This document shows, one piece after another, positions 50,395 through 58,027 of a DNA stretch of 58,027 nt. The first letter of the stretch is position 1. Every line of letters begins with the position of its first letter. The stretch is from Acidisphaera sp. L21 (GTDB taxonomy: Bacteria > Pseudomonadota > Alphaproteobacteria > Acetobacterales > Acetobacteraceae), in NCBI RefSeq assembly GCF_009765685.1, contig NZ_LMUY01000023.1, positions 1 to 58,027 of the forward strand. Reading direction: 5' to 3'. The notes beneath the pieces are model-generated. The model saw only the letters and a program-made list of their open reading frames with translations, was not told the origin of the DNA and searched no databases. Both the position numbers and the translations under genes were made by a program.

Positions 50395-51840
50395 ATGAAT
50401 TTCAGCCACGTCACCGTGCTGTGCGTCGGCGACCTGATGCTGGACCGGTTCAAGCACGGCCGGATCGAACGTATTTCGCCCGAGGCGCCGATCCCCGTCA
50501 TCCACCTGACCCGCACGCAGGAGATGCTGGGCGGCGCCGGCAACGTCGCCCATAATATTGCCACGCTCGGCGGCCGGGCGCTGCTGGTCGGCCTGGTCGG
50601 CGCCGATCCGCTGGCGGACACAATGCACCGCCTTGCGACCGACATCCCCGGCATCACCCCCTGCTTCGTGCCCACCGCGCTCCGCCCCACCATCTGCAAG
50701 ACCCGCTTCGTTGCCTCCCAACAGCAGGTGGTCCGGGCCGACGAGGAAAGCCGCCTGCCGCTGCAACCCAGCGAGGAGCAGGATCTGCTTGCCGTAGTGG
50801 CGCAGCAGCTGCCCCTATCCAGCGCCGTCATCCTGTCCGATTACGGCAAGGGCGTGCTGAGCCCGGCGATCATCGAACTTATCATCGACCGCGCCCGCGC
50901 CGCCAGAATCCCGGTTTTCGTCGACCCGAAGACCGACGATTTCAGCCGCTACCGGGGCGCCACCTGCATCACCCCCAACACGCTAGAACTGGCCGCCGCC
51001 AGCAAGATGCCGGTCGACAGCGACGCCGCGGTGGAGGCTGCAGCCCGTCACGTGCTGGCCAACGCGGAGGCTGTCGCCATCCTGGCCACGCGTTCCGAAC
51101 GGGGCATGATGCTGGTGGAGGCTGGCGGACCCACCAATGCCGTCCGTGCCCGACCGCGCGAGGTGTTCGACGTGTCCGGTGCCGGCGACACCGTCATCGC
51201 CGCCATGACGCTGGCCCACGCCTCCGGCATGTCGCTCAGCCAGTCCATGCACATCGCCAACGCGGCGGCCGGCGTCGTCGTCAGCAAACTGGGCACCGCC
51301 ACCGTGACGGTGAACGAGGTGCTGCACGAGTTGGAGAGCGACAGCGCCGCTACCAGCGATGCGCTGCTCGGCCTGCACTCCCTGGCCGCAACCCAGGCGA
51401 TGGTGGCCCGGTGGAAGGGGCAGGGGCTGCGCGTCGGCTTCACCAATGGCTGCTTCGACATCCTGCACCCCGGCCACATCGCCCTGCTAAAGGCTGCTCG
51501 CGCCGAGTGCGACCGCCTCGTTGTCGGCCTCAACACCGATCCCAGCGTCAGCCGCCTCAAGGGTCCGCAGCGCCCGGTCAACGACCTGAACTCCCGCGCC
51601 CAGGTGATGGCTGCCATCGTCTATGTCGACTGCGTGGTCGCCTTCGACGAGCCGACGCCGTTCGAACTGATCCAAACCCTGCTACCCGACGTGCTGGTAA
51701 AGGGCGCCGACTACACCATTGCGACCACGGTTGGCGCCGACATCGTGCAGGCTGCCGGCGGCCGCGTGTTCCTGGCCACACTGGTGCCGGGCCAATCCAC
51801 CACCGCCACGATCCAGCGGATGCAGGTCGATCCCGAATGA
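50395..51840 (+). CDS. hldE: Bifunctional heptose 7-phosphate kinase / heptose 1-phosphate adenylyltransferase
   Basis: This 481-residue enzyme makes ADP-heptose for lipopolysaccharide core. The N-terminal PfkB-type kinase (residues about 1-320) has the VLCVGDLMLDRF start, the GGAGNVAHN motif and the catalytic DVSGAGDTVIA. The C-terminal nucleotidyltransferase (about 345-481) has the TNGCFDILHPGH motif. The gene is full length. It lies 9 bp after the ABC-2 permease and overlaps the epimerase gene by 4 bp, so it is in a surface-sugar operon. Isomerase and phosphatase partners (GmhA/GmhB) are not in the window. Confidence 0.95.
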   Translation: MNFSHVTVLCVGDLMLDRFKHGRIERISPEAPIPVIHLTRTQEMLGGAGNVAHNIATLGGRALLVGLVGADPLADTMHRLATDIPGITPCFVPTALRPTICKTRFVASQQQVVRADEESRLPLQPSEEQDLLAVVAQQLPLSSAVILSDYGKGVLSPAIIELIIDRARAARIPVFVDPKTDDFSRYRGATCITPNTLELAAASKMPVDSDAAVEAAARHVLANAEAVAILATRSERGMMLVEAGGPTNAVRARPREVFDVSGAGDTVIAAMTLAHASGMSLSQSMHIANAAAGVVVSKLGTATVTVNEVLHELESDSAATSDALLGLHSLAATQAMVARWKGQGLRVGFTNGCFDILHPGHIALLKAARAECDRLVVGLNTDPSVSRLKGPQRPVNDLNSRAQVMAAIVYVDCVVAFDEPTPFELIQTLLPDVLVKGADYTIATTVGADIVQAAGGRVFLATLVPGQSTTATIQRMQVDPE

Positions 51841-52991
51841 TGCTGCAACCGGGCGCTCGCAAGGCGCAGGCCCGGTTTCGCGCCTGGATGTTCGACGACG
51901 CGCTGCCCGTCTGGTCTACCACCGGGCGCGACGAGCCCGGCCTAGGCTTTCGCGAGCATATGACTCTGGCGGGCATCCCGGCCGATGTACCGTTCAAGCG
52001 CATGCGGGTGCAGGCGCGCCAGATCTACGTCTTCTCCCATGCCCATCTTTTAGGCTTCCCCGCCGGTGCGGATTTGGCCGCTGATGCCTATCGCTTCATC
52101 GTCGCGAACGGCAAACGAGCGGATGGTGCCTGGGTGCGCTGCATGGGCCGGCGCGGTGGCGTGCTGGATCCGGCGGCCGATCTATACGACCTGGCCTTCG
52201 TGCTGTTCGCGCTCGCCTGGTTCGCCCGCGCCACTGGCGATCCCACCCCCTTCGCCGAAGCGCGCCAGACGATTGCCTGGATCCGCGCAAACATGGCCGT
52301 GCCCGGCGGCGGCTACCACAATGCCTTGCCCGTGGAGCCGGGCCATCGCCAACAAAACCCGCACATGCACCTGCTGGAGGCCGCCCTCGCCCTATACGAG
52401 GCCAGCCACGACTCCTATTTCGCCGAATTGGCGCACGAACTGGTCGCCCTGTTCCGCAGCCACCTGCACCACCCGGCCAGCGGCACGCTTGGCGAGTTCT
52501 ACGACGACCTGCTGCAACCCGCCCCAGCCGAGGCCGGCACCCATGTCGAACCCGGCCATCAATACGAATGGGCTTGGCTGCTGGACCGCTACGCCAAGCT
52601 ATTCGGTGTATCGCTGCAAACCGAGATCGACCAACTCTACCGCTTTGCCGAAACCTACGGCCGCGATCCCACCGGCGCCGCGGTGCTGGACGTGCTGCAC
52701 CGGGACGGCACGGTGCGCCACGCTTCATCCCGCCTATGGCCACAAACCGAGGCGCTGAAGGCTCACGCTGCCATGCTGCGCCACGGCGCCGACGCCAGCC
52801 CCCGCATCGAAACCGGGCTGAACCACCTGATGGACCAGCACCTCGCCCACAGCCCCCGCGGCATGTGGCGGGAACACTTCGCCTCCGTCGGTGGCGAGAA
52901 CATCGCCGACAAGATCCCCGCCAGCTCGCTTTACCACCTGTTCATGGCATTCGCGGAGCTGGAGGGATTGGCCGCGCCGCCTACGGCTTGA
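51837..52991 (+). CDS. AGE-family epimerase/isomerase (N-acylglucosamine 2-epimerase or mannose isomerase type)
   Basis: This 384-residue (alpha/alpha)6-barrel epimerase/isomerase shows the family His-rich active-site segments: VFSHAHLLGF, NPHMHLLEAALALYEAS, EPGHQYEWAWLLDRY and RLWPQTEALKAHAAM. It could isomerise mannose/fructose, or epimerise an N-acetylhexosamine. ATG 51837 overlaps the hldE stop (ATGA), so it is translationally coupled and likely serves the same surface-sugar pathway. Its 3' end overlaps the convergent solute-binding protein gene by 11 bp. Confidence 0.87.
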   Translation: MMLQPGARKAQARFRAWMFDDALPVWSTTGRDEPGLGFREHMTLAGIPADVPFKRMRVQARQIYVFSHAHLLGFPAGADLAADAYRFIVANGKRADGAWVRCMGRRGGVLDPAADLYDLAFVLFALAWFARATGDPTPFAEARQTIAWIRANMAVPGGGYHNALPVEPGHRQQNPHMHLLEAALALYEASHDSYFAELAHELVALFRSHLHHPASGTLGEFYDDLLQPAPAEAGTHVEPGHQYEWAWLLDRYAKLFGVSLQTEIDQLYRFAETYGRDPTGAAVLDVLHRDGTVRHASSRLWPQTEALKAHAAMLRHGADASPRIETGLNHLMDQHLAHSPRGMWREHFASVGGENIADKIPASSLYHLFMAFAELEGLAAPPTA

Positions 52992-54486
52992 TCGAAACCC
53001 CAATCGGCCGGAACAGCCCGTCCGGCCGCGGGTTAAAGCCTGCGACCTTGTTGCTGAGCCCCCAAAACCACGTGAAATGGTACAGTGGCATATAGGCGAT
53101 CTGTGCCATCCACAGGTTTTCCGCCTCGTGATACGCCGCCATCCGCCCGGCATCCGTCGACTCCGCCGCGCCCTTGTCCAGCGCCGCATCCAACGCCGGG
53201 CTGCACCAGCCGGTCCAGTTCAACGGCGCGCCGCAGCGCATCCACGACGAGATATTGCCATCCGGATCGGGCCGGCCGCTCCAGATCACCATGTTGGCCT
53301 GGTAGTCGCCATTGGTCGCCGCCGCGGTTTGCGACACCGACTCGCCCTTGCGCAACTCCACTTCGAACCCGGCCTCGTTCACCATGGACTGGATGACCTC
53401 GCCCACCTGAACTTCAACCGGGTTGTTCACCACGCTCAGCGTCAGCTTCGGATGAGGCACGCCGGCCGCCGCCAGCAGCGCCTTCGCGCCCGCCAGGTCG
53501 CGCTTCGGCACCGGGTGGGCCGTGTCCCACCAATGGCTGCCGGGCGCCTCCGTCTGGTTGCTGGGCACGAATTTGCCGTCGAACACCGCCTGGTTGATGC
53601 CCTCCCGGTCGATCGCCTTGGCAAACGCCTCACGCACCCGCACGTCATGCGCGAACGGCGTGTCCGCCTGCGGGCCGCGCGCCAGGTTGAACGACAACAT
53701 CTCGAATCCGATGGACGGCTGCGTCGCCACCGTCAATTGCTTGTTGGCCAGCACGGCGGGCAGGTCGGTCGGGGCCATGCGATTGGCAATGTCCAACTGG
53801 CCGGACTGCAAATTTACCAGCCGCACCGTCGAATCGGTCATGATCCGAAACTCGATCCGGTCCAGGCTCACATTGGCGGCGTTCCAATACCCCGGGAAGC
53901 GCTGCAGCGTGATGTGATCCTGCGCCACCCGCTCCACGAACGAGAACGGCCCGGCGCAGACGATGTGGGCGGCGATCGCGTCCGGCGACAGCACCAGGAT
54001 GCGCGGGGAAAGCATCTCCCCCGGCCGGTTCGCCAGCAGCGACAACAGCGGCGCGTAGGGCGCGGACAGCCGGATGCGGATGGTCAGTGGATCAATGACG
54101 TCCTCCCCGATGACCGGCTTCAACTCAGACCGCCGGGCGCTGTAGGGCGCATTGCGATACCGCTCGAGGTTGGCCTTCACCGCCTCCGCATCGAACGGCG
54201 CGCCATCTTGGAACTGCACGCCGGCGCGCAGATGCACCGTCAGCGCCAGATGGTCGTCCGACCACTCCCACGCCGTTGCCAATTGCGGCTCGTATTCCAG
54301 CTTCGCGTTCAGCCCGAGCAGCTGGTCGCACATCGAGGTCGCGACCACCCGCTCGATATACGAGGTGCTACGGGCCGGATCGAGGAAATCGGGGTCGAAA
54401 TCCAGCCCAAACCGCAACGTACCGGCGGCGTGCCCGGCGGTCGGCAGCAACAGGGCAGCCAGGAAAAGCCAACGGCGCATGCGCAT
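52981..54486 (-). CDS. Orphan ABC solute-binding protein, family 5
   Basis: This 501-residue periplasmic receptor of the peptide/nickel-type family 5 has a signal peptide (MRMRRWLFLAALLLPTAGHA, residues 1-20) and the family's FGLDFDPDFLDPA start and NLERYRNAPYSARR block. No permease or ATPase genes accompany it here, unlike the complete operon at 9.9-15.3 kb. It is likely to feed a transporter elsewhere. It lies 43 bp downstream of the DctP-like gene. The ligand is unknown. Confidence 0.92.
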   Translation of the reverse strand: MRMRRWLFLAALLLPTAGHAAGTLRFGLDFDPDFLDPARSTSYIERVVATSMCDQLLGLNAKLEYEPQLATAWEWSDDHLALTVHLRAGVQFQDGAPFDAEAVKANLERYRNAPYSARRSELKPVIGEDVIDPLTIRIRLSAPYAPLLSLLANRPGEMLSPRILVLSPDAIAAHIVCAGPFSFVERVAQDHITLQRFPGYWNAANVSLDRIEFRIMTDSTVRLVNLQSGQLDIANRMAPTDLPAVLANKQLTVATQPSIGFEMLSFNLARGPQADTPFAHDVRVREAFAKAIDREGINQAVFDGKFVPSNQTEAPGSHWWDTAHPVPKRDLAGAKALLAAAGVPHPKLTLSVVNNPVEVQVGEVIQSMVNEAGFEVELRKGESVSQTAAATNGDYQANMVIWSGRPDPDGNISSWMRCGAPLNWTGWCSPALDAALDKGAAESTDAGRMAAYHEAENLWMAQIAYMPLYHFTWFWGLSNKVAGFNPRPDGLFRPIGVSIKP

Positions 54487-54529
54487 GTCCTTCGTAGATC
54501 AGGCCCGAGGCAAGCAATCGCCTTGCCAG

Positions 54530-55528
54530 CTAATGCTTCAATACGGCCGCCTTGTCTGGGCCGGCCAATTTCACCCAGGCGGCGACCGTCTCGACCGCCG
54601 CCTGGCGCAGATCGGAGTCGAGCGTGGCGTCCGGCATGTCGATCGTCATCCCGTGTGCCCGCATGGCGGTCTGGTTCGCGGCCTCCCGCTCCCCCAGCAA
54701 GGCCCACTGCGCGGCCTCGGTCTGCGCTGCCGCCTGGTCCACCGCCTGCTGCAGATCGGGCCGCAGCGCCTGATAGGTTGCGGTATTCACCGTCGTGAAG
54801 GACAGCGGCATGGCGTAGCCGATCGCGGTGAAGTGGGGCAGTTCGTCCCAAAGCCGCCGCCCGGCGCCGCCATCCCCGCTGGACAAAACGGCGGCCAGGC
54901 TGCCGTCCTTCAACCGCGTCATCGCATCTGCGAACGACAGCTGCACCGGCGCCGCCCCCGCCCCGGCAAACACCGACGTGCTGGCGGAATCATAGGTGCG
55001 AATGGCCAGGCCCTTCAGGTCCGCCGCCGTGCGAACCGGATTGCGGCACCAGATCCCGCTGGGCGGCCAAGGCGTCGCATACAGCAGACGCTGCCCCCGG
55101 GCCGCAAAGACCGAGGCATATTGGGGCCGTGCCGCATCATATAGCCGCCGCGCCTCCGCCGCGTTGGTGGCGCCGAAGGGCAGGGAAGACAATTGGAATA
55201 CCGGGTCCAGCCCATCCAACGCCCCGGCAAAAGCATCCCCTACCACCAGCGTCCCGCCCTGCACCGCCGCCGGAATGGTGGCCGAGCGCAATCCGCCCGG
55301 CGCGTCATACCCCGGTTGCACCACGATGCGCCCGCCACTGCTGGCCGCCAGAAACCGTGCCAGGCTGGCCAGCCCAACGCCCGGCATGGCGGTCGCCGGA
55401 TACTCGGTGGCGGCGGTCCAGGTGGCGCCCTCCGCCAAGGCCCGGCGTATCGGCAACGCCACCAGCGCCGCACCCCCTGCCAAAACCATGGCCCGGCGGC
55501 CCATCCAAGGATCATGCGGCATGGACAT
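54530..55528 (-). CDS. Orphan TRAP transporter solute-binding protein (DctP family)
   Basis: This 332-residue periplasmic receptor has a Tat-like signal (MGRRAMVLAGGAALVALP) and the TRAP family C-terminal motif with the conserved carboxylate-binding Arg in KGLAIRTYDSAS. TRAP systems import organic acids with sodium. Its DctQ and DctM partners are absent in the window. Together with the orphan family 5 receptor it makes an unusual tandem of two receptors from unrelated transport classes. The start ATG 55528 or the ATG two codons later are both possible. Confidence 0.9.
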   Translation of the reverse strand: MSMPHDPWMGRRAMVLAGGAALVALPIRRALAEGATWTAATEYPATAMPGVGLASLARFLAASSGGRIVVQPGYDAPGGLRSATIPAAVQGGTLVVGDAFAGALDGLDPVFQLSSLPFGATNAAEARRLYDAARPQYASVFAARGQRLLYATPWPPSGIWCRNPVRTAADLKGLAIRTYDSASTSVFAGAGAAPVQLSFADAMTRLKDGSLAAVLSSGDGGAGRRLWDELPHFTAIGYAMPLSFTTVNTATYQALRPDLQQAVDQAAAQTEAAQWALLGEREAANQTAMRAHGMTIDMPDATLDSDLRQAAVETVAAWVKLAGPDKAAVLKH

Positions 55529-55661
55529 CCTCCATTACGGTCCGGCAGTGCCGAGGCGGAGAAAACACGGGCGATGCCCCATGTGCAAGGGAGGCATGCA
55601 AGCGCCAAACCGTGAAAAGGGGCTTTCCTTTGCCGCCACGGATGCCTATACAGCGCCCGTC

Positions 55662-55737
<76 letters not shown>

Positions 55738-56051
55738 TGCCTCTTCAGGCACTCATGAACGTAGCGGCTGGTGGACGGGTACTTTCCACCCTCTCTATCT
55801 CCGGGCCGCTCCGCCCGCGCAAGCGCCTGGCCTCGCGCTCGCCAATGGGCAAACCAGCTCCCCTCCTGCCGCGATATCCTTGACCATGCTCGCCACCGAC
55901 CGATAGTCTCGCGCGGCCTATTAATAAGGCACTTCCTAATATCGCGACATAGCCCGGCCGAACGCCGGCACCGCGGCGCTGCGAAGCAGGCCACGCGCGA
56001 TGAAGTGCCCTTTCCGGAGCCACCGATGCATCCAACCAAAAGGACTATCCT
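55738..56051. other. Intergenic stretch after tRNA-Lys
   Basis: These 314 bases hold a short hairpin directly after the tRNA (TGCCT-CTTC-AGGCA, 55738-55751) and no convincing gene. Open frames here on both strands lack coding bias. The stretch could contain an attachment site remnant or the promoter of the beta-helix gene. Confidence 0.4.
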
Positions 56052-58027
56052 ATGAGCTGGCGCTGCCTAGCCTATGGCGCGTCCCTGCTACTCATCCCCA
56101 TAGCCGGCCGTGCGCAATTGGGCCCCTATGCCGTCGGCGCCCTCCCAGGCCAGGTCGCAGATGGGGCTACCCTCGCTGCTGTGGAGGTCAACAGCCGCCC
56201 GTTCTGCAGCAATGTAGTAAACACCACGGCAGACGCAGCCCCCTGCATCGCGGCCACGCTGGCAGCCGCCACAGCGGCCGGGCAGCGGGCACATTTTGCC
56301 GCGGGCACGTACAATATATTGTCTGCTGTGGTGTTGCCGGCGTCGGGTGTGCCAGTCATCGGCGATGGGTGGGACTACCACAACATTGCCAGCGGCACGG
56401 TGTTTCATATCGGCGCCATCGGGTTCGTGCCGTTCGCACTGGGCCATGCCGGGTTCACCTGGGCCGATATTGCCTTCACCGAAGACCAGCCGACCCCCAG
56501 CGCGACCAACGGCACGCCCTGGGCGCCTACGGCATACGGCCCCATCTTCACCACCGACACCGCCAACGCCAAAACGGCGTTCCGCAATCTGCTGCTGTAC
56601 AACATCACGCAGGGCATGCAGTTGAACAGCGGCCAGGTGGTCATCGACGGCATCTTCGGCCAGGTCTTCCAGTTCGCCATCGACATCAAGAACGCGGCCG
56701 ACGTGATGCACGTGCACAACGTCCACCTTTGGCCGGACTGGCAGCAGAACAACAACGTCTACAACTACACCAATCTGAACGCCGACGGCATCTTGTCCGA
56801 GCGCGATGACAACCCCGAGTTTTCGGACATCTTCGTCTACGCCCACCGCTCGGCGGTGCATTTCGTAAATGGTACCGCCGCCAAATCGACCAGCAAATTC
56901 AAGATCACTGGGCTGGACGCGGACACCACCGTCTACCCGATCTTCGTGGAGGCCGATAACACCACCGGCATCATCACCAGCCTCACGACCAGCGGTTCCG
57001 CGATCAGCACCGCCAATGGTGGCCCGGGTGGCCGGCTGACCGGAAGCTCCGGCATCGAAATCACCGGCAGCAACAATTTCATCCGTGTCCAGGGCTACGA
57101 CATCCAGAACACCGACCGATCCGCGGTCGAGCTTCTGGGGACAGGCAACGCCCTGTATTTGGCCAATGGCAGCCTCAACAATTGGAGCAGCGCCGGCGGC
57201 GTCCCCTACGCGATCAATCCCGGCACGGGCAACATGGTGCAGGCATGCGGCTTAAAATTGCTGCCCGGCGTATCGGATCTTTACACCCTGGCGCCCGGCG
57301 CGGTGCAGCGCTGCGGTAATCTGCCGTTGGTGACAATGTACACCGCGCCCGGCTCCTACTCCCTCACCCTGGAGCCACAGACGGTGGTGCTGCGGGTGGA
57401 GGCCGTGGGCCCCGGCGGTAATGGTGGCAACGGGGCCGCCTGCGCCTCGGGCACGGCGGCGCCGGGCGGCGGCGGCGGCGGCGGCGGCACCCATGTGAAG
57501 GCGGATTTCGTCGCCGCGTCTCTGCCATCCGGCACGATCCCGATCGTCGTCGGGCAGGGCGGCGGCCATGGCATCAGCGGCACGGCCACCAGTTTCGGCC
57601 CAACCACCAGCGTCACCTACGATCTTGTTGCCTATCCCGGCGGCAATGGTGGTGACGCAGCCTGCGCCACCATCGCGGCCGGCGGCGGCGGCGGCGGGTT
57701 CTTTACCGGGGCGGGCGGCAATGCGGTCGGGGCAACCCCGGGTGCGGCGGGCACGGGCGGTGGCCAGGCTGGGCAAACCTCCAGCGTCAACATCTACAAC
57801 AGCGACCCTGTTGGCGGCGGTGGCGGCGCGGGTTCCGCCGCATCCGGCATTACCCCGGCATCGGGGAGTTCGTTCACCAGCTTCGGTGGCCAGGGCGGTG
57901 CCCCGGGTGGCGGCGTCAGTGCGGCTGGCGCGCCTTCCAGCGGCGGCCTGGCCAATGGATCGAATGGACGCATCAGCGGCCCGCTGATCGGCAGTGCCGG
58001 GGCGGCCCCGGGCGGGAGCGCGACGCA
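56052..58027 (+). CDS. Secreted beta-helix / glycine-rich surface protein (3' end missing)
   Basis: This frame is open from ATG 56052 to the window end, at least 658 residues with no stop. A signal peptide (MSWRCLAYGASLLLIPIAGRAQ) is followed by a pectate-lyase-type right-handed beta helix (residues about 50-420; for instance AATLAAATAAGQRAHFAAGTYN and VPVIGDGWDYH) that is rich in Asn and Thr. The region from about residue 445 is Gly/Ala/Ser-rich, with long poly-Gly segments such as GGGGGGGGTHV and GGGGGGFFTG. Such two-part proteins are seen in phage tail spikes, adhesins and polysaccharide-acting proteins. The function here is unknown. No ribosome site is strong. It lies 315 bp after tRNA-Lys. 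Confidence 0.75.
   Translation, partial: MSWRCLAYGASLLLIPIAGRAQLGPYAVGALPGQVADGATLAAVEVNSRPFCSNVVNTTADAAPCIAATLAAATAAGQRAHFAAGTYNILSAVVLPASGVPVIGDGWDYHNIASGTVFHIGAIGFVPFALGHAGFTWADIAFTEDQPTPSATNGTPWAPTAYGPIFTTDTANAKTAFRNLLLYNITQGMQLNSGQVVIDGIFGQVFQFAIDIKNAADVMHVHNVHLWPDWQQNNNVYNYTNLNADGILSERDDNPEFSDIFVYAHRSAVHFVNGTAAKSTSKFKITGLDADTTVYPIFVEADNTTGIITSLTTSGSAISTANGGPGGRLTGSSGIEITGSNNFIRVQGYDIQNTDRSAVELLGTGNALYLANGSLNNWSSAGGVPYAINPGTGNMVQACGLKLLPGVSDLYTLAPGAVQRCGNLPLVTMYTAPGSYSLTLEPQTVVLRVEAVGPGGNGGNGAACASGTAAPGGGGGGGGTHVKADFVAASLPSGTIPIVVGQGGGHGISGTATSFGPTTSVTYDLVAYPGGNGGDAACATIAAGGGGGGFFTGAGGNAVGATPGAAGTGGGQAGQTSSVNIYNSDPVGGGGGAGSAASGITPASGSSFTSFGGQGGAPGGGVSAAGAPSSGGLANGSNGRISGPLIGSAGAAPGGSAT
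57465..57488 (+). repeat. (GGC)8 trinucleotide repeat, in frame
   Basis: Eight consecutive GGC codons (Gly) lie inside the glycine-rich domain of the beta-helix protein. A trinucleotide unit keeps frame, so length changes by slippage would vary Gly number without truncating the protein. Confidence 0.8.

Noticed and set aside
52891-54798. 635-codon forward frame across the family 5 receptor
   Set aside because: It crosses a well-defined reverse-strand gene and shows no protein-like pattern.
55738-56051. Open frames in the region after tRNA-Lys, both strands
   Set aside because: Products are Arg/Cys-rich without coding bias, and starts lack ribosome sites.

Overview
The window is high-G+C (roughly two thirds G+C by eye), densely packed bacterial chromosome. 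Gene content and protein style fit an alphaproteobacterium, most likely of the Acetobacteraceae (Rhodospirillales): a trifunctional MFS-PlsC-AMP-ligase protein, a TIGR01459-type HAD hydrolase next to pyrD, an S24 repressor beside a small divergent gene, and alphaproteobacterial-style flagellin. No database search was possible, so the lineage is an inference. It is mostly ordinary chromosome. There is no CRISPR array, no complete insertion sequence and no full prophage.

Layout. 1-5.7 kb: the 3' part of an iron-sulfur DinG/XPD-like helicase, a TerB-like gene, then a reverse-strand group (secreted beta-protein, DUF1194 protein, aldo/keto reductase) and an S24 self-cleaving repressor with a tandem 13-bp repeat upstream. 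5.8-9.9 kb: three small lineage-type genes, pyrD overlapping a HAD hydrolase, a YqgE/AlgH protein and a peroxiredoxin. 9.9-18 kb (reverse strand): a complete five-gene peptide/nickel-type ABC importer whose last genes are joined by ATGA/GTGA overlaps, preceded by an esterase, a quinone oxidoreductase and an SDR. 18-25.4 kb: a ClC channel with CBS domains, a SNF2 helicase with a SWIM zinc finger, an Lrp regulator, a small membrane protein, a flavin reductase whose start codon lies in a hairpin, and a nitroreductase. 25.4-29.6 kb: a lone flagellin, a receiver-only response regulator, an SDR-TetR pair, a 2OG-Fe(II) oxygenase and a small His-cluster protein.

29.7-38.2 kb: a GNAT, the 1127-residue acyltransferase fusion with two paired operators upstream, a D-2-hydroxyacid dehydrogenase, a lipid A-type acyltransferase, a TauD-type dioxygenase with a tiny partner gene, and an MFS exporter. 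38.2-39.7 kb: an AT-richer stretch with a coiled-coil/basic protein. 39.7-43 kb: a MarR-EmrA-EmrB efflux operon behind a perfect 19-bp palindrome. 43.3-49.4 kb: a DUF3445 (oxidative N-demethylase family) protein, an NtaA-type flavin monooxygenase and a PotABCD-like importer, suggesting uptake and oxidation of organic amines. Its two permease genes are joined by a triplicated stop-start junction that encodes two five-residue mini-ORFs. 49.5-53 kb: an ABC-2 polysaccharide permease, hldE and an AGE-family epimerase (surface sugar). 53-55.5 kb: two orphan solute-binding proteins (ABC family 5 and TRAP DctP). 55.7 kb: tRNA-Lys(CTT), followed by a secreted beta-helix plus glycine-rich protein that runs off the window end.

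Most regulatory calls are sequence-symmetry observations without experimental support. The best leads are the MEGPY stop-start repeat, the paired TTGAAC-type operators, the start-codon hairpin, the tandem repeat near the S24 repressor, and the large repetitive surface protein beside tRNA-Lys.
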